This document shows positions 35,101 through 47,100 of a stretch of 64,000 bases of DNA, piece by piece. The stretch's first letter is position 1. Every line of letters starts with the position of its first letter. The translations under genes were made by a program, and so were the position numbers. Origin of the DNA: Amphibalanus amphitrite (lineage: Eukaryota > Arthropoda > Thecostraca > Balanomorpha > Balanidae); contig NW_024881574.1 in NCBI RefSeq assembly GCF_019059575.1, forward strand, positions 740,001 to 804,000, given 5' to 3'. The notes below the pieces were generated by a model. That model was not told the origin of the DNA. It saw only the letters and a program-made list of their open reading frames with translations, and searched no databases.

Positions 35101-38100
35101 GATTCAATTTCTTGATTGATTCATGGTATTTAGATTCCTATCCCCTAGTTTGGCAAACTGTTTTAGGGGTCCTTGGAGGTACCCCTGCAATTTCCTAAAA
35201 TCTTGGTACTCACTTTTCACCAATCACCCTCTTCATTTCGGAAGGGTCAAGTTTTTGTGTAAAGATTGTAGACTGTTTAATGGCTCCCTTTTGGCTGTTT
35301 CAGGGACCTCCTCGACTACTTCTAGGGCCACGATAGCGGTATCGACAAAGTAGGCGGATCGTGATCGGTAAAACAGGACAGTCACAGAACAATTTCTGTT
35401 GTAGTATTTCGCAAAACCCCTGCATTCTGCATATCATTGGAAGCATAATTTCGTTTTTAAAGTTGCAGGTCGTGTAGCCACACGAATACTCCCAAAATGC
35501 ACGAAACATTTGCAGGCACGTATGTACCTAGGATTTGGCCAAGGGGGGGGGGGGGGGCGGAGGATCCGGGGGGGCTTCCTCTCCTCTCTACAGGGCGCCT
35601 CCTCTCTACAGAGGGCAAGGGAGGATCTAGGCGAACGTTTTTGTGGGGGGGGGGGGGGGGTTACAGGTCGGCCGACATGACGGGTCTGATGGATAAATTC
35701 TGACGACCGGGGGAGGGGGGCGAGTATGTCGAGATCAAAAGGCATTTCGTCTTCGTCGTTTCTATAAGATGAAGCTTTATCGTTATAAGTCACTCGGCTC
35801 AGTAGTTTTAGTTAAATCCACCTATGCAAGTGCGTCGCCACGGATTTCTTACTTAAGGGGGGGGGGCGTATCGACCGACTTAAAAACATAGAAGTTGATA
35901 TTCGCACTTTTAGCCTATGCATTAGTAGCATACAGTAGCGATCTCTCTTATTGACCTGTTAACGAACCGGCGGCGCGAAGCGCTGCGAAAATTTGCAAAA
36001 AAAAAACGTTTTTTTTTAAGAATGATGTTCCGCTTTTCACAGGCAAATATTTGCCTGGAGTGGTAGGCTGTGCCGCATCACACGGGCTGAGTTCACAAAT
36101 TATAACTTTGTCCTAATGCTCACAATCGACAGGCGCTTAACCCGCGCACCGACGGGGGGGCGGATATCCGCCCCCCCCCCTGAGGTTTTTCGCGAATAGC
36201 GGGAAAACCGCGGTGCGTAGCGCCGCGAAATTTGGTATGACTATAACCTCATCAATTTTACACATGGTGTGCAAGTTTGAACCTCCTAACTTTTAAGGTC
36301 AGGTCACCAGGTCACTTTGAATGACCCAACCTCAAGTCACTTTTTTGCAACTTTGTCACCGTGCCAGAGCTACAGTAGATGTCGGAGGCCTTTGAAAGTC
36401 GCAGGATATTATTAGGTCATTAGTAGCTACAATTTGTATATCTCGGAATTTTGATATCGGTGACCTAAGGTCAGGTCAATTTCGCGACCTCCCCATTATA
36501 AGTCAATGGGGGAAAAATCAACTCCCTGTTTTTACCACTAAAACGGGTCGGAATGGCCCCATATACCATACATGACTTCATATACGATCAACCTTCACTA
36601 CCTTGAGGTCTGTTTTGCTGTTGGGCAGCTGTGAGGTCATGTGACGTCATCAAAGGTCACCAAAGGTTTTTGGCCAATAACTCCGTACAGGAACAAGATA
36701 CAGACGCGTGGATGGTCTCATTGTGTTCAGCTCGTCAAGACGCATCGAATGATATACATGATGACCTCGAGGTCACGTGACCTGAGGTCAACCTTTGACC
36801 TTGACCTTTCGAGGTCAACATATATATCATTCGATGCGGATTGACGAGAGGATCACGATGATGCCCTTAGTTTGTCCCTATCTTGACTAATTCGAAAGTT
36901 ATTCGAGAAAAACTCTCTCCATATCTAGCGCCGCCATTTTGACTTTTTCGACCCCTGTGACGTCATCTTTGACCTGACCTGAAAATGACCTTTGTAAAAA
37001 TTGTAGATCTTGGCCGTGCGTATCCGATGCCGTTTACCGCTTGTCGCTATCTTGCTTCGTTCTCGAGATCTCAGGGGGGGGCGGTCATCCGCCCCCCCCC
37101 CCCCCCGTCGGTACTAAGTTGGCGCAGACCCCCGTCGGTGCGCGGGTTAATTGCGTGATAAACGGCACAACATAGCACCCCAGTCAAGTGATGCTTCTGA
37201 GGAGTGGAACATCATTCTGTAGTCGACTATACACTTAGGGAATTTTGATTCAATTTGACACGGTTGGTGTTATTACAGTCACGACCTTTCTTATTGATTG
37301 GTGTATGAATCGGAGGCGCGGAGCGCCGAGAAAATTTGCAAAAGCATTTGTCAAAACACTGCTCCAAATCACAAATTTTATAACTCTTTTAGTATGGTAG
37401 TACAAGCCGGAGTTCCTTCACACTCCATAGTACACATATGAATTCCGATTCAATTTGACACGGTTGGTTGGTGTAATTACAGTCACGATCTCGTATTGAC
37501 CTGTACGTACACAAATTTGCAACAAAAAAATCAAAACACAGAGGGGCCTCCTCTCTAGAGAGAACCACCTCTCTACTGTGGGCCTCCTCTTTTCACAGGG
37601 CCTATCAACTACAGAAGGCCTCCTCTCTACAGAGGACTTCCTTTCTACTGAGGGTCTATCTCTTTCAGAGGGCACCCTTTCTTCAGAGGACCTCCTCTCT
37701 ACAGAGGACCTCATCTCTGCAAAGGGCCTCCGGCCTCCTCTCTACTGAGGGAGTCCTCTCTACAGACGGCATCCTCTCTTCAGAGGGCCTCCTCTCTACA
37801 GCGGGCCTCCTCTCTTCAGAGGGCCTTCTGCTTTCAGGCGGTCTCCTTTCTACAGAGGGCCTCCTCTCTACACAGGGCCTTCTTTCTACAGATGGTCTCT
37901 CCTCTACAGAGGGCCTCCTTTCTACAGAGGGCCTCCTCTCTAAAGGGGCCTCCTCTCTACAGAAGGGCCTCCTCTCCTCTTACAGAGGGCCTCCTTTCTA
38001 CTGAGGAGTCAGAGGGGCCCTAGCGGTCAGACACAGACACTAGCAGTTATTCACAGGAGGCCCCAGGAAGTAAGAAGGACCCTAGCTGTCAGGCTGGTCA

Positions 38101-41100
38101 GAGGCCCTGAATATCCTGACGTGATTTTTGGGATTCCCTTGAATTTATTTCGCCTCCGACGTGATTTTGGCCCCGTGGCCTTCGGCCCACGGGGGCCTCC
38201 TGAAAACCCCGAGGGGGGGGGGCACCCCGTCCATCTTGGGTACGTCCCTGAACAATTGTCCTAATCGTTCGTCCTACCGTCCGAGTTCTACCCACATGGC
38301 CTTGCACCCACCCCTAAACAAACGAAACGAAGCTGTTAAGTGTCGCGCCTTTGTTTTGTTGTGTTTTTCTGCTTTCTGCACCGCTTTAGCGTGCGTTCGG
38401 TGTCCGGAAAATATCGTTTGGATATTCTCGGCCGGAAAATTATTGGTGGGTGCCTATCTTCAACATGTCTCATTATCGCGATACCGAACGTAATCCCCGA
38501 TAATTATCGCTGATGCCGGATAATTTTCCCTGATTATCCGGATGCCGAAGGCACGCATAGTAACATCCAGACATGTGCTTGGATCCGAGAGCTGGATCTA
38601 TGATCTCAGTGGATCTCTCGACAAAATAGAGGGGTTGGATCTATGATCCGAGTGGATCTCTTGACAAAATTCAGGGGTTGGATCTATGATCCGAATGGAT
38701 CTCTCGACAAAATTTAGGGGTCAGATCTATGATCTCTGTGGATCCAGCGGGCAAAAATTTGTGAAGGACCTATGATCTGTATGGATCTCACGACAACATG
38801 TAGCCAATTAAACCCTTATCCTACATAATTGTACACCTTACAGTGCAATACAATTGAGAATTATCACTTGTGGACATGGTTATTGGTTAAGACCACTTGT
38901 AATCATTAGGTATCATCATTAAATTTGAATTTAAATAAACAACATTTGTACTACATTTAAAATAAACCAAGAACATGCATATTGCTACTTTTTGTGACCA
39001 ATTGTAACTTTTTCATGACAGCACTGATGACAATCTTATCAACAAGCTACAATTTCTTTCCATGCAACGCCAGTAGGGCTAATGTTAACATGCCAAAATC
39101 TATGGGGGGCACCGTACCCTGGTGCCACCCCCCCCCCCCCCCTGTTCTGCCGCCTATGGACAGATGTTAGGAAATCAAACCTGGAAGCCAAATAGGTCAG
39201 TTTTGTTAAAAATAATCCAGCAATCCACTTCCGCAAGGTATGAAATCCCAATCCAGAATGTTCGTATGAGCTATTAGTATGTGCAACACAATTTCGATTT
39301 AGTAAGAATAGCAACCAACCTCTAATACTTTCCTCATAAAATTACAAGTTCAAAAATGGCATCAACTTCTTCAGATTACCTACTTTTGGCATCGTGCCAC
39401 GTGTGGTGCCATGCTGTGCTTTTGTTATGAGAGAGCCTCCCAAAAAAAGACAAACGAAATTCACAGCTCACGTTTGGGTAATATGGTTTTATTACGTCAT
39501 TATCGTTTGACCAATGAAAAATCTTAATTTGACCAAAACCGTAATGATTCCAAAAGATTCCCCGTAATAGGCCCTTCAAACTAATGGCGTAAGATATTGT
39601 TATTCTTTTGAAAAGTGAATAAAATAAAGATGCAAGGCGCACACCGCTCAGGGCCATGTTAAACCGTTTCAGCTTACGTTTGTCGTTTACGTCATTAAAT
39701 TCAACGCTACAAAGATGATATTCACAAACAATCGTATCGTAAAATTATGCGAGGCAGAAAAAAATGAACATTCTTTAAAAAAAAAACTCCACACTTTTGA
39801 ATTTCCAGTTTGATTTTTTATTTATTTTCATTATACTCGAAGGTAGAACGCCTAGCTCATTTGTTATTTGAAATGACGTCACGAGTTCTATTTAGATACT
39901 GAATAATCATTTTACGGTAAATATCCAAGGCCATTACAATTGACATTTCGCTTCCCATCGCTTCCGCAGGCTGTTGAATATTTTTATACTTTTGTTTATA
40001 TCTCAGTTTATTTTATCAAATATTTCTTTCAATAGATTGAAATACCTTTACCTAACCAAGCCACATGTGTCAGTATCATCTTTTATTGTTTATCAATCAA
40101 TTGTGGTAGCTGGAAACTGGAAAGCCTCATGGTTGTCTAATGCAAGATTGTCTTATCAATATCATTATGTAGATTCTTTACATGAATTGTGATGTGGTAG
40201 GTACTTAGTTATGTATTGTTTATTAGTCATTACTTTGACTTACCTCTATGTGAATTGTTAATGCAAACTTTTCTGTTGGTATGTGAACTGTGAACAATCT
40301 TCATGTCACTCAATTCTCTCAAGTTTTTTTTTTTTTTTTTTAAGGTTTTTTATTTATTTTTCTCAGTCACATAGCTCGTTATACATACCAACACATATCT
40401 TCCAACAAGCACGCATCACATACATAGGTACATACAACACAACCAGTGAAACTTAGACCACGGAAAGTAAACAATCATATAATCGTTTATGTGCTTCGAG
40501 CTGTATTCTACTTTTTCTATTTTCTTGACACGAACTTTTATTTATTTCAGCCAAACCATAGCGCCTAGTGAACTCCCTCAACGCTACAATGTTAGGGGAG
40601 CTCTTTACAACCTTAGTCCTGTATATATACCGTTTTACAATCAAAAGGATCCTCTGTGTAGCGATCTGCACGTCCTCCGCTATTTCCAGATCCTTTCCTA
40701 TACCCATTATGATTGTCACCTTATCTATCCTAATTCGAATGCCGAGCTTGTTTCTCATAAGATTTTCTAGTTTTTCCCAGATACCCCTTACCTTGTGACA
40801 TGTAACAAATAAATGAAGTAATGTCTCTCGTTCAGCATTGCAAAAAGTACATAAGGGACTGCAATCCGTAAACTTTGCTGCAAAGGTGTTGGTAGTCAGT
40901 ATCCGATGCATAATCTTATCCTGAAACCACAGTAAGCTAGTGTCCTTTGTACAAGAAACAAACCTTCGATAAAGTTCGTCCCACTGAAACTCTGTTTCTA
41001 AATCCCGATTCCATTTTTCTTCTGATTTAAGGGGCAATTCTTCAGGTCTATAGTTAAATCTAATTAATTGTTTGTAATAATGTCTGCATCCTGTTAAGGG

Positions 41101-44100
41101 TATCAAAACTGCTTCCAGCGCGGGCTGCATCTTGGGTCCTACCATACGATAGGGCACTTGCCCAGTAAAGGCCTTTTTTATGGCTCTTAAAATGCCCATG
41201 TGCTCAATCATTGATATTCTCGTTCGATAGGATTGCGTAAAATCAACATATGATAAACATTTCCCTGCAGATGACCAGAAATCGCCCACATACGCACTAC
41301 CCGAGTCAATCAGCCGTTTATACCAAATTGCTTCTCCACCTCTCTTAAAAAAAGACGAGAGGCATAAGGGCTGCGAATGTATACTTTCAGACAAAACCGG
41401 AAAAGTTTTCTGAAACTTATTCCATGCTTTAACGACCTCCTGCCAGAAGGGATTCATTCTTACCGATTCCATTTTCTTTCCACTCAAATCCCCACACGTA
41501 AATAATAATTGACTGTTTGGAATGACATTTTGCATGACATGTTCATAATCCTTATCAGAGCATATTATTCTTTTAATCCACGACAATTTCATGGAATCAT
41601 TAAAAGTACGCAAACAAGGGATACCAAACTTCCTAATCATATGAGTACGTTTAATCTTATCCTGTCCATTGTCCCAGACAAACTTGAAAAACTGTCTTTG
41701 AAGTTTTACGATAAGGTCTTCTGGAGGACCAGGTAATACAGTTAATAGGTTCGTTAGTTTCGAAAGTGCTAGCGTTTTGAGTACCGTGCGCTTACCGTAC
41801 ACAGTAAGCTTTCTTCTGAGCCACCCCTTCAGAAGGTTTCTAATATCGATCATTTTTGCTTCAAAATTTATGGAGCTCATATCTAGCATGTTGCTTGTAA
41901 AAATAATGCCCAAGTACTTGAATTTTTCTTTAATAACATCAAACGAAGAATCAGTTACAAACGCAGGAGCCTGAAAAGACCCTAGCCACAAAAGTTGTGT
42001 TTTGTGCATGTTTAGGAACAGACCAGAAATCAAGCTGAACTCGGATACCGTTTCCACACAACTAGTATAACTGCTATACGTTCCATCTAAGATAAAAGTA
42101 CAGTCATCTGCATATTGTTCAACTTTTTTTTCCACATCACCTATCCTGTATCCTGAAATGGAAGCATCATTCTGTATCATAATCCCTAATACTTCTACGC
42201 AGAGAATGAAAAGCAGCGGTGAAATACAATCACCCTGCCGACAACCTTGGCTTATCGGGAAAAAATCAGTCGAAGTCTTGTTTTGAGTTATACATGAATT
42301 TGCTCCAGTCAACATAATCTTGATCCATCGGATCAACTCCGGACCAAAATTAAAAAGTTCCAGCGTTTCAATAATAAAGACGTGATTAAGAGTATCAAAC
42401 GCCCTTTTGAAATCTGCAAATATGATCAGTCCCTTTTTATCAAAGCCTGCGTGCTTGGCGTCCCACATAATGTCATATACTGTTCGGATGCATTCCCCTA
42501 TATATCTGTTTTTCATAAACCCCTTCTGATTGACAGATATCAGTTTGTCCATTACCTTACGCAGACGATTTGCTATCGCTGCTGATAGTATTTTTTGAGT
42601 CGTATTTAACAAAGAAATTTCTGAGAGATGGACAACTGACCATTTTCGAAACCATAGTTTAGGGATCTGACTAAGAATATTCCTAAATCTTTCCAAAAGA
42701 ACTTGAAAAAGTTCGACGTAAAGCCGTCAGGTCCAGGAGATTTATCATTATGCAATTTAGCCACCGCACTACTTGCCTCCTGAACAGATAGCATTCCTTC
42801 TATCTCCATTCTCTCATCCGTTGAAAGTCTCGGAAAATTATCGCCCAGTCGGTGCCTGATATCACCTAGCTTCTTACGCCTCCCTTTAGACCTAAATACT
42901 TCCTCAAAGAAATCTTTCAAATGGCTCATTATTACATTTTGGTCATGGGTTTCATGCCCATTTACCTCTAAACTACCTATGTACTTTCTAGCATATTGGC
43001 GCTTTTCGAGAGAACAAAAATATCTTGTTGGACGCTCACCGAGCTCAATCCATTTGGCTTTTGCCCGAAGAAGCATCCCTTCTACCTTCTTCTCCCGAAT
43101 CAGATAAAGTTCGTTCCTCAGTCTCTCTTCTTCCTCGATAACCCTAGAGTCGCCTGTTGCATCATTCATTAGATTCTGTAACCTGTTGACGATGCGTTTT
43201 TCTTCTAAATTTGTATTCCTCTTTTTACGGGCTGCATATTGAATACAAATGCCTCTCAAGTGACACAGCAAGGTTTCAAAAAAGAGTTGATCGTTTACTG
43301 TAAACTGAATATCTGGATCCCCTTGTATTGCTTCCATAGAGTATGGGGGTAAAACGTAAAGCCTTTTAATGTGTGATATTTCCGTCTTGACAAGATTGGC
43401 AAATTTCTCATCCTTAAGCAGACTATTATTAAACTTCCAAAATAAGCCTCTCTTATCTACTTGTGGATTCTTGAATGTTATTGTAACTGCATTATGATCC
43501 GTTCTATACCCATAAGAAATATCCGATGACGTGATATATGACAAAAGTTCTGGTGACACCAAGAAGAAATCCAGTCTAGAGTATTTGGCTGGATTTTGTT
43601 TTCTCCAAGTATACCTTAATAAATTTAAATGCTGCTCTCGCCAAACATCTATCAGATTTTCTTGTTCAATTACATCTAACACTACCCTTCTAGCTCTAGG
43701 ATTGCCTATCTGTCGATAAAACTTGGTATCTTTTTCTTCGTTCATCACTAAATTCCAGTCGCCCACAAAAATAACTGGTAGTTGGTCGACACATGAGTGG
43801 AAAATCTTATCAAATAGATCCACAAAAAAAGATGGGTCATCGTCGTTTGGTCCATAAAGCACCACCAGAGTACATCTGAAATATCCATCGAACTCGACAT
43901 TCATAATGATGTAGTTACCTAAATCGTCCGAAACATAACTATGAACTATCACCGGCGCCCCAGGGCTGGGCAATACCACTATGCCTCTTGAATTACCGGA
44001 TCCACAACTCATGAATACATCAGTGCCCCACTCCGAGCGAATCCTATCCTTCATTTCTGGGGTAATGTGCGTGTCCACAAGACAATACAGTGCGCAGCTA

Positions 44101-47100
44101 AGTCCCTTAATGTACTGAAACACGTCTCGTCTCTTTTTGAACTGACGTATCCCTCTAACGTTAACGCTAAGCACTGTTAGACTCATACTCATTCTCTATC
44201 CTTTTTGTGTGACTTGATTGCGTATTTGACAAAATAAAAAAGGAAACTGATGAAAAGCAAAGCAATAACATAGACGAAAAAATCAAATACAGCTCGTTCA
44301 CTACGTCGCTCGTCGGAAGGATCCAAAGCATCGCTACGTTCCGTGGATGCCACCTACCTGCAAGCACAAATAACATAAAGAACACTTGCTGATCACCAGT
44401 CAATACCAGTGCAAATACCTTACAATGGTACCTTAGACACCTTACCAACAAACGACGCGTAATAACTCGCGCAACATATAACATCGAGCCTATGAGACTG
44501 CGTAGGGTATAACTCAACAGAAAAACTCCCGTATGTCCCGTGAGCCCCCACTAGGACCACGAGACGGCTGCGACGATCGGACCACGTCGGCAGACAAACG
44601 GTCCTCTACTGGACCCGAACCTAGTGACTGCTCCGACACCTTAACACTCCCCCGCCCCCGAGCAGGCTCCTTAGCTCTCGTTCCCCCCTGAGCAGACGCA
44701 CTCGCTCCCAGGTCCCCGTCGTTCCCGCCAGAGCGCCGAGTGCGCTCCTCCCTCTGCAACCCGCCGCCCCGCGACGAGAGCCCCATCGCCCCCTCGGAGG
44801 TGGCCGGAGACACAGTCTGCATTGGAGACTCCCCGCCACCAGACTCACATGATAGAGTGGCGACAGACCGGTCACCAGCCACGTCGCCGGCGGGGGTCAG
44901 GCTCTCCTTGTCTTTGTCCGCCTCTCTAGAGCACACTGAGTCTCTAGGAGTAGACTGCATCCCCCCCGGCGGCTGTCGGTGATCTCTGCCTGGTGTCCCA
45001 GTAACACCGCTGACCCCATTCCCCGTCGGCACAGCCGCAGCATCAGCGGTGGAGGCGGCCTGCAGCGGCGGCAGCAGGCGCACCTGCCGTACCGGCTCTC
45101 TGGCGCAGTCTAGCAGAGAAGACGACGAGCGCCGACTCCTGTCCTCCGTGACGTCATCGGGAGACACCCCGGCTCCGCCGGCTCCCTCCTCCATCGAGTG
45201 TCCGGAACGCGCGGCGGGAGTTCCTCTTAGCTCTCCTCCACGATCCCGATCTCCAGTTCCAGGGTTGAGGCTGGGAGACGTCCTTGTTTCCGCCTGGGCT
45301 CGAACTTGAGACGGGCCATCCGCGGAGCGCCTCAGATACGACACTCGGCCGTTCGTTTGGGTGTGCTCTCGCTCCGGTTGATGGGGCGGACGGGCTCCCG
45401 ATAGCTGACGCACAGTCTCCTCATTACTGACTCTGATCGGGGCGGAGTCACGTGTCTTACAAGCAAGTACGTTTCCAGACCTGGTGAAGACTGAAAAGAT
45501 GGCCTTTTCTTTTTTCAGTTGCAGTAGACTCTGGAACAGAGCCTGTCTTCTTGGAGTCAGGGACTCCGAGATGTACAGTCCCGATCCTTTCAGCTTTGAT
45601 TTGGAACGGAACATCACATCCCTGTCTGAGCCCGGTGCCGCCGAGTAGAAGTCCATCATAATTTTCCCGCTTTTCAGTCTGAAGGCTGCCCTTATTTGCG
45701 CTCGTTCGACATCGTGCTGCATGTACCGATGGATTAAGGCACAAATCAACTCAGCTGCATCCTCCCGTCGATTTTGGTTCAGCACGGCTGGGCCCGAGAA
45801 CAGAAGACAAGTCAGTCTTTTTTCTTGCTGCACACGGTCCTCCTGCAGTTCTAAACGCTGCAGACGAGCTTCCATGTCTGCCGTCCCCCGCCGTAGCTGC
45901 AGGATATCCCAGTCGGCAGACTGCTGACGAGCTGCCAGAGTCGATATCGAATCCATCGCAAACGATATGGATTGTTCTATCGCTGCGATGCGCCTTTCGT
46001 TGGTGTCTTTAATGGCGGCCACACACTTTGCATTTTCACTGACAATAAAATCTTTTAATTCCGCACACAGATCACTCTGGCGCTGATCCGGCTCAGCACC
46101 GGCTCCTCCCTGACTCTGCTGTAGCGGCGAGCCGGCCTTGCGTTTTTTACCCATGGTCAGTCACTGATGAGTGCAGACCAACACCAGAGGTCCCGCGAGC
46201 AGCTCTGACTGCAGCTCCAAACCGGCCCGTCGATGAAGCTTCACTTTCGTAGCCGGCCACCAGAGGTCAGTGTCCTTGTCCCTTCCTGACGGAGGCCAGC
46301 TCAAACTCGGCCGACCAAGAGCCGGGGGCGCGGCCGCCTGACCCGCCAGACGCCAGACGCCAGACGCGAATAGCGGGAAAACCGCGGTGCGTAGCGCCGC
46401 GAAATTTGGTATGACTATAACCTCATCAATTTTACACATGGTGTGCAAGTTTGAACCTCCTAACTTTTAAGGTCAGGTCACCAGGTCACTTTGAATGACC
46501 CAACCTCAAGTCACTTTTTTGCAACTTTGTCACCGTGCCAGAGCTACAGTAGATGTCGGAGGCCTTTGAAAGTCGCAGGATATTATTAGGTCATTAGTAG
46601 CTACAATTTGTATATCTCGGAATTTTGATATCGGTGACCTAAGGTCAGGTCAATTTCGCGACCTCCCCATTATAAGTCAATGGGGGAAAAATCAACTCCC
46701 TGTTTTTACCACTAAAACGGGTCGGAATGGCCCCATATACCATACATGACTTCATATACGATCAACCTTCACTACCTTGAGGTCTGTTTTGCTGTTGGGC
46801 AGCTGTGAGGTCATGTGACGTCATCAAAGGTCACCAAAGGTTTTTGGCCAATAACTCCGTACAGGAACAAGATACAGACGCGTGGATGGTCTCATTGTGT
46901 TCAGCTCGTCAAGACGCATCGAATGATATACATGATGACCTCGAGGTCACGTGACCTGAGGTCAACCTTTGACCTTGACCTTTCGAGGTCAACATATATC
47001 ATTCGATGCGGATTGACGAGAGGATCACGATGATGCCCTTAGTTTGTCCCTATCTTGACTAATTCGAAAGTTATTCGAGAAAAACTCTCTCCATATCTAG

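Larger units (their letters stand above)
36191..40325 (+). repeat. 4.1 kb direct duplication, left copy
   Basis: Starts inside MITE copy 5 at CGCGAATAGC and ends at CTCTCAAGTT, immediately before the LINE poly-T. It is almost identical to 46365-50494. The differences I found are homopolymer lengths, one TA unit in a TATATA run and a T/A substitution (36988 versus about 47165). It includes most of MITE copy 5, the CTCTCTACAGAGG minisatellite and the left part of a 2.1 kb hAT-like element. Confidence 0.95.
40326..46364 (-). mobile_element. L1/Tx1-type LINE, full length, ORF2 damaged
   Basis: About 6.04 kb, same orientation as the host exchanger gene. The 3' end has AATAAATAAA and an A-tail (plus-strand T run 40324-40341). 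The 5' UTR is about 210 bp, with a GACGCCA triplet repeat at its very start. ORF1 is intact. ORF2 carries an apurinic-type endonuclease and reverse transcriptase, but a lesion near 42618 breaks it. The element is bounded on both sides by the 4.1 kb direct duplication rather than a short target duplication. Confidence 0.92.

Noticed and set aside
36641..36844. The same 67-residue open frame ([19 protein letters not shown]...) appears at 19083-19286 (minus), 36641-36844 and 46815-47033
   Set aside because: It lies inside the piggyBac-like MITE. Its recurrence reflects repeat copies, it has no domain, and diverged copies do not keep it open.
37418..37714. 98-residue [17 protein letters not shown] frame, present twice
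   Set aside because: Translation of the CTCTACAGAGG minisatellite. Identity of the two copies comes from the 4.1 kb duplication.
44167..44517. Small frame between LINE ORF1 and ORF2 as a third LINE gene
   Set aside because: It spans the inter-ORF gap and overlaps both; no known domain. Most likely non-coding spacer.
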